This document shows, one piece after another, positions 1 to 8,765 of a DNA stretch of 64,000 bases. The stretch is taken from assembly GCF_049801055.1 (NCBI RefSeq), contig NZ_JBNAGF010000003.1, forward strand, positions 248,001 to 312,000, read 5' to 3'. Positions within the stretch are counted from its first letter, which is position 1. Every line of letters begins with the position of its first letter. The stretch comes from JBNAGF01 sp049801055 (lineage in GTDB: Bacteria > Pseudomonadota > Alphaproteobacteria > Rhodobacterales > Rhodobacteraceae). Made by a program: the position numbers and the translations under genes. Under the pieces are notes generated by a model. That model was given only the letters and a program-made list of their open reading frames with translations. It was not told the DNA's origin and did not search any database.

Positions 1-203
1 TGTTCGGGTTCATCCTGTCTGGGCTTATGTCTTGTATCGTCACCTGTGTGGCAGCAATCAAGAATGTCGGGATGAATTCCGAGACCATTTCGGCATGGCT
101 CGGCGCATGGGGTTTCAGTTGGCCGATAGCCTTTGTGGTTGTTCTGTTTGTTGCGCCATTGACTCGCAGATTGGTTGCTTTGCTGGTTCGGCAGGACAAC
201 TGA
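1..203 (+). CDS. DUF2798-type small membrane protein, 5' end missing
   Basis: The last 66 codons of a gene that begins before the window; the reading frame opens at base 3 and stops with TGA at 201-203. The visible peptide has two hydrophobic segments, one around FILSGLMSCIVTC and one around WPIAFVVVLFVAPL, separated by a short W-rich turn (AWLGAWGF), and it ends in a basic tail. This two-helix pattern with a final VAPLxRRLV-like motif fits the DUF2798 family of roughly 75-residue inner-membrane proteins of unknown function. Only about ten residues are probably missing. It converges on polA, with 47 bases between the two stops. Confidence 0.6.
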   Translation, partial: FGFILSGLMSCIVTCVAAIKNVGMNSETISAWLGAWGFSWPIAFVVVLFVAPLTRRLVALLVRQDN

Positions 204-250
204 GCTGCTAGCGCGCGGTTTTTTGCCAGCCTCTTCGGAATCGAGCGGCG

Positions 251-3052
251 CTAGTGGGCATCTGCCCAGTTTGATCCTTGCCCGGCATCGACCACAAGCT
301 TGACGTCCAGCGCCACGGCAGGGTCGGCGGCATTCTCCATTACTGCGCGCGCGGTTTCGACGGTTTCGTCAACGGCTTCTGCCGGAACTTCGAACAGCAA
401 TTCGTCATGCACCTGCAACAGCATTCGGGCTGGAAGGTGAGAAATCGCACCCGGCATTCGCACCATGGCTCTGCGGATCACGTCTGCGGCGGTTCCTTGA
501 ATCGGGGCATTGATGGCTGCGCGTTTGGCAAATCCGGCACGCGGCCCCTTGGCGGCGATTTCGGGCGTGTGAATTCTGCGCCCGAACAACGTCTGGACGA
601 ACCCATGCTCTTTGGCAAATTCGACGGTGTCATCCATGTACCGGCGGATTCCCGGGAACCGCTCAAAGTAGCGGTCGATAAAGCCCTGCGCCTCGGCGCG
701 TGGAATACGCAGGTTTCGCGCAAGACCGAACCCCGAGATGCCGTAGATCACACCGAAGTTGATGGCCTTGGCTTGCCGCCGGATGTCCGGCGTCATCTCA
801 TCAAGGGGAACATCGAACATCTCGGATGCGGTCATCGCGTGAATGTCCAACCCGTCCGAGAAAGCCTGTTTCAACGCGTCGATTTCGGCAATATGGGCAA
901 GGATGCGCAATTCGATCTGCGAATAGTCCAGCGATACTAGAACATTACCGGGCTCAGCCACAAAGGCTTCGCGGATACGGCGGCCCTCTTCGGTGCGAAC
1001 GGGAATGTTTTGAAGGTTCGGGTCAGTCGAAGCCAGGCGGCCCGTGTTGGCCCCGGTGATCGAATAGGACGTATGCACCCGCCCGGTATCGGGATTTATG
1101 TGGGTTTGCAGCGCGTCGGTATAGGTTGATTTCAGTTTGGACAGCTGCCGCCAGTCGAGAACCCGGCGCGGCAACTCGTGCTCCGTTGCCAGATCTTCCA
1201 GAATATCCGCACCGGTGGAATACTTGCCGGTCTTGCCTTTCTTTCCGCCTTCCAATCCCATCTTGTCGAAGAGGATTTCACCCAGCTGCGCCGGAGAGCC
1301 GACGTTGAAACTCTGGCCCGCAAGTTCGTGGATCTCAGCTTCGAGCCCAGCCATCTTTTGCGCAAAGGCATTCGACATGCGTGAGAGCGTTTCGCGGTCC
1401 ACCTTGATCCCATGCATTTCCATCTCGGCTAAAACCGGGATGAGCGGACGCTCGAGGGTTTCGTAAACAGTGGTCACCTGAGCGCGGTGAAGTTGCGGCT
1501 TGAACAGTTGCCAGAGCCTCAGGGTAATGTCGGCATCTTCTGCGGCATAGGCGGTGGCTTCGTCGATCGGAACCTTGTCGAAGGTGATCGCCGACTTGCC
1601 CGAACCCAACAGCGGCTTGATTGGGATCGGCGTGTGGCTGAGGTACCGTTCGGACAAGGTATCCATGCCATGTCCGTGCTCACCACCATGCATGGCGTAG
1701 GACATGAGCATTGTGTCATCGACGGGCGCAACGGCAATGCCAAGCCGGGCAAAGATCTTGGCATCGTACTTCATGTTCTGCCCGATTTTGAGGATCGCAG
1801 GATCTTCCAAAACCGGTTTCAATGCAGCAATCGCATCGTCAACCGGCATCTGTCCTTCTGCCAGTGCGTCCGAGCCAAAAAGATCATCTGCCGCTCCGTC
1901 CCGATGAGTCAGTGGTATGTAGCAGGCCTGTCCCGGTTCCACGCAAAGCGAGATTCCGACCAGATCGGCGATCATCTCGTTCAGGCCTGTGGTCTCGGTA
2001 TCCACGGCCACCCAGCCGCGTTCATAGATCTGGGCGATCCATGGCACCAATGCACTGGCATCGCGAACGCACTCGTATTTTGAGGCATCAAATGGAATGG
2101 CTTCGTTGGTCTCTTCGGCGGTTTCTGCGGCCGGGCTCTCGGTGATCACAGGAGGTTCCACCCCAAGCCGATCGGCGATCCGCTTGGTAAGTGTCCTAAA
2201 CTCCATCTCTGCCAGGAATTCCATCAGTCGGTCCGGCTCCGGATCGCGCGTTTCCAGATCGTCCAGCGTGAAGTCCAGAGGTGTCTGGGCATCCAGCTGC
2301 ACCAGCCTTTTGCTGAGTTCGATCTGATCTCGTTTCTCGATCAGGGTTTGCCTGCGTTTCGGCTGCTTGATCTCGTCGGCGCGGTCCAGAAGTTCTTCCA
2401 GAGTTCCGTATTCGTTGATCAGCAACGCTGCAGTTTTGATCCCGATGCCCGGTGCGCCGGGGACGTTGTCGACACTGTCGCCGGCGAGTGCCTGAACATC
2501 CACTACACGCTCGGGGCCAACGCCGAATTTCTCGACCACGCCGTCGCGGTCGATGCGTTTGTTCTTCATCGCGTCGAGCATCTCGACTCCGCCGCCGACA
2601 AGCTGCATCAGGTCCTTGTCCGAGCTTACGATGGTCACCCGCCCGCCGGCCTCCCGGGCCTGCACGGCCAGCGTTGCAATGATGTCATCTGCCTCGTAGC
2701 CCTCAAGCTCCTTGCAGGCGATGTTGAAAGCCTCGGTCGCGGCCCGTGTCAGCGGCATCTGGGGTCGCAGATCTTCAGGCATGGCCTCGCGGTTGGCCTT
2801 GTACTGATCGTAAAGATCGTTGCGGAAAGTATGCGACCCCTTGTCGAAGATAACCGCAAGGTGGGTCGGGGCGTCGGGGCCGTTGTTCCCTTCGACGTAG
2901 CGTTGCAGCATGTTGCAAAAGCCCGACACCGCGCCGATCGGCAGCCCATCGGATTTCCGCGTCAGGGGCGGCAATGCGTGATAAGCGCGAAAAATGAATG
3001 CCGATCCGTCGATCAGGTGCAGATGGCAGCCCTTTCCGAAATTCGTTGTCAC
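251..3052 (-). CDS. polA: DNA polymerase I
   Basis: 933 residues, the normal length for a three-domain Pol I. It fills gaps and removes RNA primers during lagging-strand synthesis and excision repair. The N-terminal 5'-3' nuclease domain (about 1-290) has IDGSAFIFRAYHALPPL, YEADDII and SSDKDLMQLV. The proofreading domain (about 330-510) keeps its acidic motif (VAVDTETTGLN), so 3'-5' exonuclease activity should be intact. The polymerase domain (about 560-933) has motif A (LDYSQIELRILAH), motif B (RRQAKAINFGVIYG) and motif C (QVHDELLFE). The start is a GTG at 3052, with an AGGGGAG ribosome site about 8 bases upstream. An ATG 7 bases further upstream is out of frame. Confidence 0.97.
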   Translation of the reverse strand: MTTNFGKGCHLHLIDGSAFIFRAYHALPPLTRKSDGLPIGAVSGFCNMLQRYVEGNNGPDAPTHLAVIFDKGSHTFRNDLYDQYKANREAMPEDLRPQMPLTRAATEAFNIACKELEGYEADDIIATLAVQAREAGGRVTIVSSDKDLMQLVGGGVEMLDAMKNKRIDRDGVVEKFGVGPERVVDVQALAGDSVDNVPGAPGIGIKTAALLINEYGTLEELLDRADEIKQPKRRQTLIEKRDQIELSKRLVQLDAQTPLDFTLDDLETRDPEPDRLMEFLAEMEFRTLTKRIADRLGVEPPVITESPAAETAEETNEAIPFDASKYECVRDASALVPWIAQIYERGWVAVDTETTGLNEMIADLVGISLCVEPGQACYIPLTHRDGAADDLFGSDALAEGQMPVDDAIAALKPVLEDPAILKIGQNMKYDAKIFARLGIAVAPVDDTMLMSYAMHGGEHGHGMDTLSERYLSHTPIPIKPLLGSGKSAITFDKVPIDEATAYAAEDADITLRLWQLFKPQLHRAQVTTVYETLERPLIPVLAEMEMHGIKVDRETLSRMSNAFAQKMAGLEAEIHELAGQSFNVGSPAQLGEILFDKMGLEGGKKGKTGKYSTGADILEDLATEHELPRRVLDWRQLSKLKSTYTDALQTHINPDTGRVHTSYSITGANTGRLASTDPNLQNIPVRTEEGRRIREAFVAEPGNVLVSLDYSQIELRILAHIAEIDALKQAFSDGLDIHAMTASEMFDVPLDEMTPDIRRQAKAINFGVIYGISGFGLARNLRIPRAEAQGFIDRYFERFPGIRRYMDDTVEFAKEHGFVQTLFGRRIHTPEIAAKGPRAGFAKRAAINAPIQGTAADVIRRAMVRMPGAISHLPARMLLQVHDELLFEVPAEAVDETVETARAVMENAADPAVALDVKLVVDAGQGSNWADAH

Positions 3053-3197
3053 CGCGCATCTCCCCTTTTCGTCTCACATCACTAATGGCACGGGCTGCGC
3101 CGCTGCGCTACCCGCCTGCGCCACCTGCGCGCACAACCAGCTGTTTCATCTTTTTAAAAATACTTAATGTCCGACCCTGGCTGCAATGTGCCCGGGC

Positions 3198-3371
3198 TCA
3201 GGCTTCGCGCCCCTTCAGAACGTATTTGCAGTCGCAATAGGGGCATTCGACCCAGCCCTGTTCCTCTGGGATCTGCAACCAGACACGCGGATGTCCCAAA
3301 GCTCCTTCGCCACCGTCACAGGCGACGCGTGAGGTTTCTACGATTTTGGTTTCCGGCGCTTCGATACTCAT
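3198..3371 (-). CDS. Small zinc-ribbon (zf-CHCC) protein
   Basis: A 57-residue protein starting with ATG at 3371. It has a Cys at VACDGG, a His at GHPRVWL, and a CPYCDCKYVL pair near the C terminus. This C-H-C-C spacing is that of the zf-CHCC family (PF10276), related to the zinc-binding subunit of mitochondrial complex I (NDUFS6) and common as a stand-alone gene in alphaproteobacteria. Function in bacteria is not established. It lies upstream of polA on the same strand with about 145 bases between, so co-transcription is possible. It is divergent from dnaE2. Confidence 0.8.
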   Translation of the reverse strand: MSIEAPETKIVETSRVACDGGEGALGHPRVWLQIPEEQGWVECPYCDCKYVLKGREA

Positions 3372-3496
3372 CGCTGGCTGTCCTCTTTTTCCGGGGCGCT
3401 GCCCCGTGGCTGATCGCTTCCCGTGTTTATGGGCGAAGGCTCAGGCCGGGGCAAGAGGGTGTCGTTGGGCGAGGTTGCAGCGGAGACTCGCAATGA

Positions 3497-3516
3497 GAAC
3501 AAAACATGAATATAGT
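3497..3516 (+). promoter_or_regulatory. LexA (SOS) box and -10 element of dnaE2
   Basis: GAAC-N7-GAAT at 3497-3511, one base off the alphaproteobacterial LexA direct repeat GAAC-N7-GAAC. It runs directly into a TATAGT -10 hexamer at 3511-3516. The start codon is at 3528, so the transcript would have only a few untranslated bases. The sequence closely matches the imuB promoter at 32984-33005. Confidence 0.75.
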
Positions 3517-3527
3517 ATCGAATTGCC

Positions 3528-6431
3528 ATGTATGCCGAGTTGTCGATCACGTCTAATTTCACCTTCCTCACCGGGGCGTCTCACCCCGAGGAGTACATGG
3601 AGCGCGCGGTCATGCTGGGGTTGCCCGCGATTGCGATTGCCGACGACAATTCCGTGGCGGGAATAGTCCGCGCGCATAGTCGGGCCCGAGACATCACCCG
3701 CAGGGTGCGCGAACGTCTTGACTGGGAAGGGAAGAACACCCTGATCGGCCCACCAAGGCCCGACCATCTGCCCCGGCCTCCATCTTTCCCCGTCCATGCG
3801 GTGCCCCGGCTGATCCCGGCAGCGCGCCTGCTTTTTGCTGACGCGCCGCCGATTACCGCGTTGCCGCTGAATCGCAAAGGGTGGGCCAGCCTTTGCCGGA
3901 TCCTCACCACGGGTCGGCGGCGGGCGGAAAAGGGGGCGTGCATTCTACACCTGTCCGATCTCGAGGAATTCGCCGAAGGTTTGCACCTGTTGCTCTGGCC
4001 TCAAACAGGATCATTGCCGGGCGGCGCGTTCGGCTGGGAGTCGCATGTGGATCGGTTGACGCGCCGCTTTGCGGGCCGGATGCACCTGCTGATGACCCCG
4101 CGCTATGATGGTTCCGATACCGTCCGCTTTGCCGCACTGGCGAATGGCGCGCGCAAGTTGGGTGTCCCCACGCTTGCCAGCGCCGCCCCCCGCATGCATC
4201 ACGGCGCGCGGCGCAAACTGGCGGATGTGCTGAGCGCAATCCGCTTGCGTTGCAGGATCGAGCAGCTGGGTCGCAATGCGCTGGCCAATGGCGAACAGCG
4301 CCTGCGCTCGGCCGAGGAAATGCGAAAGATCTTTCGTGGCCATGAAGGCGCAGTCACCCGCGCGGAAGAGTTGAGCCAGCGCCTCACCTTCTCGCTGGAT
4401 GAGCTGCGCTATGAATATCCCAGCGAGATCGCCGAAGGAGAGACGCCCGCCGAACGTCTGCACCGTCTGACCCATGAGGGGCTGGCCTGGCGTTATCCGG
4501 CGGGTGCGCCGCAAAGGGTGCAGGACATGCTGGCCCACGAGCTGGCACTGATCGGCAAGCTGAAATACGAACCCTATTTCCTGACGGTTCGCGATATCGT
4601 GCATTTCGCACGGGGGCGGGACATTCTTTGTCAGGGCCGTGGCTCGGCAGCCAACTCGGTGGTCTGCTACTGCCTCGGTGTGACAAGCGTATCTCCCGAG
4701 ATGGGTACCATGGTGTTCGAGCGGTTCGTCTCCGAAGCCCGTGACGAGCCACCCGATATCGACGTGGATTTCGAGCATGAACGCCGTGAAGAGGTGATTC
4801 AGCATATCTATGAACGCTATGGCCGGCATCGGGCCGGCCTCTGCGCCACGGTGATCCATTACCGGGGCAAGCGGGCGATCCGCGAAGTCGGCCGCGCGAT
4901 GGGTTTGACCGAGGACACCATATCGGCGCTCTCTTCCCAGCTCTGGGGGTTCTTTTCGGCCGACGGTCTCGAAGCGCAGCGCATGCGCGAGATCGGCCTC
5001 GACCCGGATGACCGCCGCCTGCAGCAGACCATGGCGCTGGTTTATGAGATCGTCGGCTTTCCGCGCCACCTGTCCCAGCATGTAGGTGGTTTCATCATCA
5101 CCGAGGGGCGGCTGGATGAACTGGTGCCTGTCGAAAATGCAGCAATGGAGGGGCGCACGGTCATCTGTTGGGATAAGGATGACATAGATGCGTTAGGAAT
5201 TCTGAAAGTGGATGTCCTTTCCTTAGGAATGCTTACCTGCATCCGCAAGGCGTTCGACCTGATTGGCCAGCATCACCAGACCGCTTATACGCTGGCCACG
5301 CTGCCACCGGAGGATCCCCGGGTCTATGACATGCTCTGCGCGGCGGACTCAGTCGGTGTCTTTCAGGTGGAAAGCCGGGCGCAGATGAACTTCCTGCCCC
5401 GGATGCGGCCGCGCAACTTCTATGATCTCGTCATCGAGGTCGCCATCATCCGCCCCGGTCCCATTCAGGGCGACATGGTGCACCCCTATATCCGGCGGCG
5501 GAACGGCGAGGAGGAGGTCTCTTTTCCGTCCGACGCGTTGGGTGAGGTGCTGGGCAAGACGCTGGGTGTTCCGCTGTTTCAGGAACAGGCAATGCAGATC
5601 GCCATCGTCGGTGCGGGGTTCAGCCCGGAGCAAGCCGACCGGCTGCGGCGTTCACTGGCCACGTTCAAAAAACATGGCAGCGTCAGCGAGTTTCGCGCGC
5701 TGTTCCTGCGTGGCATGGCGCGCAACGGCTATGACCGGGATTTCGCCGAGCGGTGTTTCTCCCAGATTGAGGGTTTCGGATCCTATGGGTTTCCCGAAAG
5801 CCATGCTGCCAGTTTTGCGCTGCTGGTCTATGCCAGCGCCTGGATCAAGTGCCATCACCCGGGCATCTTTGCCTGTGCACTGCTCAATTCGCAGCCGATG
5901 GGGTTTTATGCCCCGGCTCAGATCGTACGGGACGCACGCGAGCATGGGGTCGCCGTCCGCCCAATCTGCATTAATGCAAGTTTCTGGGACAACGTGATGG
6001 AACCAGACGGGCATGGCGGGCTCGCCCTGCGGCTGGGGTTTCGCCAGATCAAGGGGCTGAGAGAGGAAGACGCCAGCTGGCTCACGGCCGCGCGTGGCAA
6101 TGGCTATACCGAGGTTGAGGATGTCTGGCGCCGTGCCGGTCTGTCGCCGGCGGTGATCGAGCGGTTGGCCGAGGCAGATGTGTTTATGGCCTGCGGCGTT
6201 GGGCGTCGCGAGGCGCTCTGGGCGGCCAAGGCAATCGCCACGGCTCAGCCGTTACCGCTCTTTGCACGGGAACTGGAAGGCGAGGCGATTACTGAGCCGG
6301 AGACCCGGTTGCCGCGGATGCAACTGGGTGAGGAGGTCGTGGAGGATTACGTTTCCATGCGCCTGAGCCTCAAGGCACATCCGGTGGCCCTGCTTCGGGA
6401 CATCTTGACGCCCGGCGAGAAAGATATATAA
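3528..6431 (+). CDS. dnaE2: Error-prone DNA polymerase DnaE2 (ImuC), C-terminally short
   Basis: C-family polymerase for SOS-induced translesion synthesis, expected to work with ImuB and the beta clamp. The N terminus starts as in the family (MYAELSITSNFTFLTGASH) and forms a PHP domain. The catalytic aspartates lie in PDIDVDFEHERR near residue 408, and the finger/thumb regions follow (IIRPGPIQGDMVHPY, GSYGFPESHAASFALLVY). At 967 residues it is about 100 or more short of usual DnaE2: it stops at LKAHPVALLRDILTPGEKDI, just where the OB-fold normally begins. I see no OB-fold sequence in another frame before the next gene at 6467, so this looks like a real loss and not a frameshift. There is no Shine-Dalgarno sequence, which fits a near-leaderless SOS transcript. 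Confidence 0.93.
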   Translation: MYAELSITSNFTFLTGASHPEEYMERAVMLGLPAIAIADDNSVAGIVRAHSRARDITRRVRERLDWEGKNTLIGPPRPDHLPRPPSFPVHAVPRLIPAARLLFADAPPITALPLNRKGWASLCRILTTGRRRAEKGACILHLSDLEEFAEGLHLLLWPQTGSLPGGAFGWESHVDRLTRRFAGRMHLLMTPRYDGSDTVRFAALANGARKLGVPTLASAAPRMHHGARRKLADVLSAIRLRCRIEQLGRNALANGEQRLRSAEEMRKIFRGHEGAVTRAEELSQRLTFSLDELRYEYPSEIAEGETPAERLHRLTHEGLAWRYPAGAPQRVQDMLAHELALIGKLKYEPYFLTVRDIVHFARGRDILCQGRGSAANSVVCYCLGVTSVSPEMGTMVFERFVSEARDEPPDIDVDFEHERREEVIQHIYERYGRHRAGLCATVIHYRGKRAIREVGRAMGLTEDTISALSSQLWGFFSADGLEAQRMREIGLDPDDRRLQQTMALVYEIVGFPRHLSQHVGGFIITEGRLDELVPVENAAMEGRTVICWDKDDIDALGILKVDVLSLGMLTCIRKAFDLIGQHHQTAYTLATLPPEDPRVYDMLCAADSVGVFQVESRAQMNFLPRMRPRNFYDLVIEVAIIRPGPIQGDMVHPYIRRRNGEEEVSFPSDALGEVLGKTLGVPLFQEQAMQIAIVGAGFSPEQADRLRRSLATFKKHGSVSEFRALFLRGMARNGYDRDFAERCFSQIEGFGSYGFPESHAASFALLVYASAWIKCHHPGIFACALLNSQPMGFYAPAQIVRDAREHGVAVRPICINASFWDNVMEPDGHGGLALRLGFRQIKGLREEDASWLTAARGNGYTEVEDVWRRAGLSPAVIERLAEADVFMACGVGRREALWAAKAIATAQPLPLFARELEGEAITEPETRLPRMQLGEEVVEDYVSMRLSLKAHPVALLRDILTPGEKDI

Positions 6432-6447
6432 ACCTTGATACCAAGGT
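6432..6447. promoter_or_regulatory. Inverted repeat ACCTTG-ATAC-CAAGGT
   Basis: Six-base perfect arms with a 4-base spacer in the 35-base gap between the dnaE2 stop and the next gene. AT-rich sequence (TATATAAA) precedes it. It could be an operator for the two-gene unit that follows, or a weak hairpin at the end of dnaE2. There is no U-tract, so a terminator is unlikely. Confidence 0.35.
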
Positions 6448-6466
6448 AACAATACCGGAGATTGCA

Positions 6467-6715
6467 ATGCCAAACGTCAATCGCGTTCAGACTGGGCTGC
6501 GGCTGGAAACCCGTTTGCTGAAAACCATGAAGGCGCTGGCCGAATACCTCGACATCTCGGTCGCGGAACTTGTCGAGGGCATGGCATTGCACGCATTCGA
6601 AGGCAAAGCACCGTTCTCGGAAGAAACGTTGGAAAAGATCGCTGCCCTGAAACAGGTCTACGGTCTGGATCTGACGGCCGAGGACAGCCACAAATTGCAG
6701 GAGGATCCGAAATGA
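6467..6715 (+). CDS. Hypothetical protein, 82 residues
   Basis: Starts with ATG after a GGAG ribosome site. No family recognised with confidence. The N-terminal half (NRVQTGLRLETRLLKTMKALAEYLDISVAELVEGM) reads as a basic strand followed by two helices. That resembles a ribbon-helix-helix DNA-binding fold, in which a short beta strand of the TGLRLE kind precedes the helices. The C-terminal part is helical and charged. Its stop overlaps the start of the next gene by four bases (ATGA), so the two are translationally coupled. A small regulator or antitoxin-like partner for the downstream protein is possible but unproven. Confidence 0.7.
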   Translation: MPNVNRVQTGLRLETRLLKTMKALAEYLDISVAELVEGMALHAFEGKAPFSEETLEKIAALKQVYGLDLTAEDSHKLQEDPK

Positions 6716-7128
6716 GCAACGACCCCAAGACATATGCAGAAATGGCCAACGAACTGATTGCCGGAAAACTGGACCCGGCGGGTTTCTCCCACCGGGCACA
6801 TGTTGCGGTTGCCTACGAAATCCTTACCCGGCACGAGGTCTTTGAGGCGCTGGCGCTTTTTGCCGGTGGCTTGCAAAAACTGACAGAGGCCGCCGGCGTG
6901 CCCGAAAAATTCAATGCAACGGTGACCTTCGCATTCATCAGCCTGATCGCCGCGCGAATGGAAGAGCAGAAATATGTGGATTCCGAGGCGTTCCTGACGC
7001 GCAACCCTGATCTGCTGGGCAAGGCGGTTCTTGCGCCGTATTTCGGCTCTGAAGAATTGGTCAGCAATCTCGCCCGTAAGGTGCCGTTGATGCCCGGAAT
7101 GGCCAAACTAAAACCGGTCGCAGCCTGA
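6712..7128 (+). CDS. Conserved hypothetical protein, 138 residues
   Basis: Starts inside the last codons of the preceding gene. It is soluble and mostly helical by composition, with no signal peptide or membrane segment. A FSHRAHVAVAYEIL stretch near residue 25 and a conserved-looking FNATVTFAFISLIAARME segment in the middle suggest a small all-helical fold. The two His residues of FSHRAH could bind metal. Similar short proteins with an FxHxxH motif occur in many proteobacteria without assigned function. Coupling to the RHH-like gene before it is the only functional hint. Confidence 0.75.
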   Translation: MSNDPKTYAEMANELIAGKLDPAGFSHRAHVAVAYEILTRHEVFEALALFAGGLQKLTEAAGVPEKFNATVTFAFISLIAARMEEQKYVDSEAFLTRNPDLLGKAVLAPYFGSEELVSNLARKVPLMPGMAKLKPVAA

Positions 7129-7247
7129 AACACATGGGTTAAGTTCGGAAAATCACGCAACAAGGGGGGCTGGTTGCGCTAAAGGCGGTTCACCCTTTCG
7201 CTGTCTGGGGGTAGAAGGCGCGCAAGAGCAGCAAACGGAGAAAAATC

Positions 7248-8765
7248 ATGACCGCCCCCAAGCCCGTTGTCCTGTGCATTCTTGATGGCTGGGGATTGTC
7301 AGAGGATACCGTTGCGAACGCGCCTTATCTGGCCGACACCCCGACCTTTGATGCCATTATGACGAAAGGGCCGCATGCCCGCCTGATCACGCATGGCCCG
7401 GATGTCGGGCTGCCGACAGGGCAAATGGGAAACTCCGAGGTCGGACATACGAACATCGGCGCGGGCCGGGTTGTGGCGATGGATCTGGGGCAGATCGATC
7501 TGTCGATCGAAGACGGTTCGTTCTTTGAGAAATCGGCACTCCAGAATTTTATCTCCCAGATGAAAGAGAGCGGAGGCACCGCGCATCTGATGGGGCTGGT
7601 GTCGGATGGAGGGGTGCACGGGCATCTTGATCATATCGTGGCGGCCGTTGAAGCGATAACCCGTGCCGGGGTTCCGGTTGCGCTGCATGCCGTCACCGAT
7701 GGTCGCGACGTGGCTCCAAAGTCGGCCTTTACCTATCTTGCCGAATTGGAAGAGAGACTTCCCTCAAAGGCGGAAGTCGTCACCGTATCAGGGCGATATT
7801 TTGCGATGGACCGGGACAACCGTTGGGACCGGGTCAGCGAAGCCTATTTTGCGATGATCAAGGGAGAAGGTCGGCAAGTGGCCACTGCACATTCTGCTGT
7901 GGACCATGCCTACAACCAATCGGAATCCGACGAGTTCATAGCGCCCACTGTAGTTGCGGGCTACGAAGGGGCCAAGGACGGCGACGGTTTCTTCTGTCTC
8001 AATTTCCGAGCCGACAGGGCGCGGGAAATCCTCAGGGCCATTGGTGAGCCCGGCTTTGACGCGTTTGATACGGGAAAGCGTCCGAAATGGGCGGCTCTTC
8101 TGGGAATGGTCGAGTACTCCGAAGGCCACAATGCCTACATTTCCACGGTCTTTCCTGCGCGCGACATCGTGAACACGCTGGGGGCGTGGGTGGCGAAACA
8201 GGGGCTGCGGCAGTTCAGGCTGGCGGAAACCGAGAAGTACCCGCATGTCACATTTTTCCTCAATGGAGGGAAGGAAGACCCGGAGCAGGGCGAAGACCGT
8301 TACATGGCACCATCGCCCAAGGTCGCGACTTACGACATGCAACCGGAAATGTCCGCCGATGAGGTAACCGACAAGTTCGTTGAGGCGATCGAGGCAGGTT
8401 ATGATCTGATTGTCACCAACTACGCGAATCCTGATATGGTCGGACACACCGGCGATCTGAAGGCTGCAATCAAGGCTTGTGAGGCCGTGGACCGTGGACT
8501 GGCGCGCGTCGTTGATGCATTGATGCGGGCTGGAGGCGCAATGATTGTCACCGCAGATCACGGAAACTGCGAAATGATGGTGGATCCTGAAACCGGTGGG
8601 CCGCATACCGCCCATACGCTCAACCCAGTTCCGGTGGCGCTTGTTGGCGGTCCGGGAGGCGCACAGTTGCGCGAAGGGCGTCTTTCCGATCTGGCGCCGA
8701 CAATTCTGGACCTAATGAATGTTTCGCTGCCGAAAGAAATGACTGGAAAGAGCCTTCTGTCATGA
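7248..8765 (+). CDS. gpmI: 2,3-bisphosphoglycerate-independent phosphoglycerate mutase
   Basis: Interconverts 3- and 2-phosphoglycerate in glycolysis and gluconeogenesis. It is an Mn-dependent enzyme of the alkaline phosphatase superfamily. At 505 residues it has normal length. The N terminus VVLCILDGWG carries the first metal-binding Asp. The phosphorylated serine is Ser63 in GQMGNSEVGHTNIGAGR. The C-terminal metal site is in IVTADHGNCEMMVD and PHTAHT. It starts with ATG after a GGAG site and overlaps the following envC-like gene by 4 bases (ATGA), giving a three-gene unit with ctpA. Confidence 0.97.
   Translation: MTAPKPVVLCILDGWGLSEDTVANAPYLADTPTFDAIMTKGPHARLITHGPDVGLPTGQMGNSEVGHTNIGAGRVVAMDLGQIDLSIEDGSFFEKSALQNFISQMKESGGTAHLMGLVSDGGVHGHLDHIVAAVEAITRAGVPVALHAVTDGRDVAPKSAFTYLAELEERLPSKAEVVTVSGRYFAMDRDNRWDRVSEAYFAMIKGEGRQVATAHSAVDHAYNQSESDEFIAPTVVAGYEGAKDGDGFFCLNFRADRAREILRAIGEPGFDAFDTGKRPKWAALLGMVEYSEGHNAYISTVFPARDIVNTLGAWVAKQGLRQFRLAETEKYPHVTFFLNGGKEDPEQGEDRYMAPSPKVATYDMQPEMSADEVTDKFVEAIEAGYDLIVTNYANPDMVGHTGDLKAAIKACEAVDRGLARVVDALMRAGGAMIVTADHGNCEMMVDPETGGPHTAHTLNPVPVALVGGPGGAQLREGRLSDLAPTILDLMNVSLPKEMTGKSLLS

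Noticed and set aside
207..254. GCTAGCGC ... GCGCTAG inverted repeat with TTTTTT near the polA stop, considered as a terminator
   Set aside because: The loop is over 30 bases and the T-run lies inside it, not after the stem.
2348..3085. 245-codon plus-strand frame opposite polA
   Set aside because: Lies wholly over conserved polA codons; composition is that of the reverse-frame shadow.
4011..5081. 356-codon open frame on the minus strand inside dnaE2
   Set aside because: Antisense shadow of a high-GC gene; no ribosome site and no family likeness, while the plus frame is a clear polymerase.
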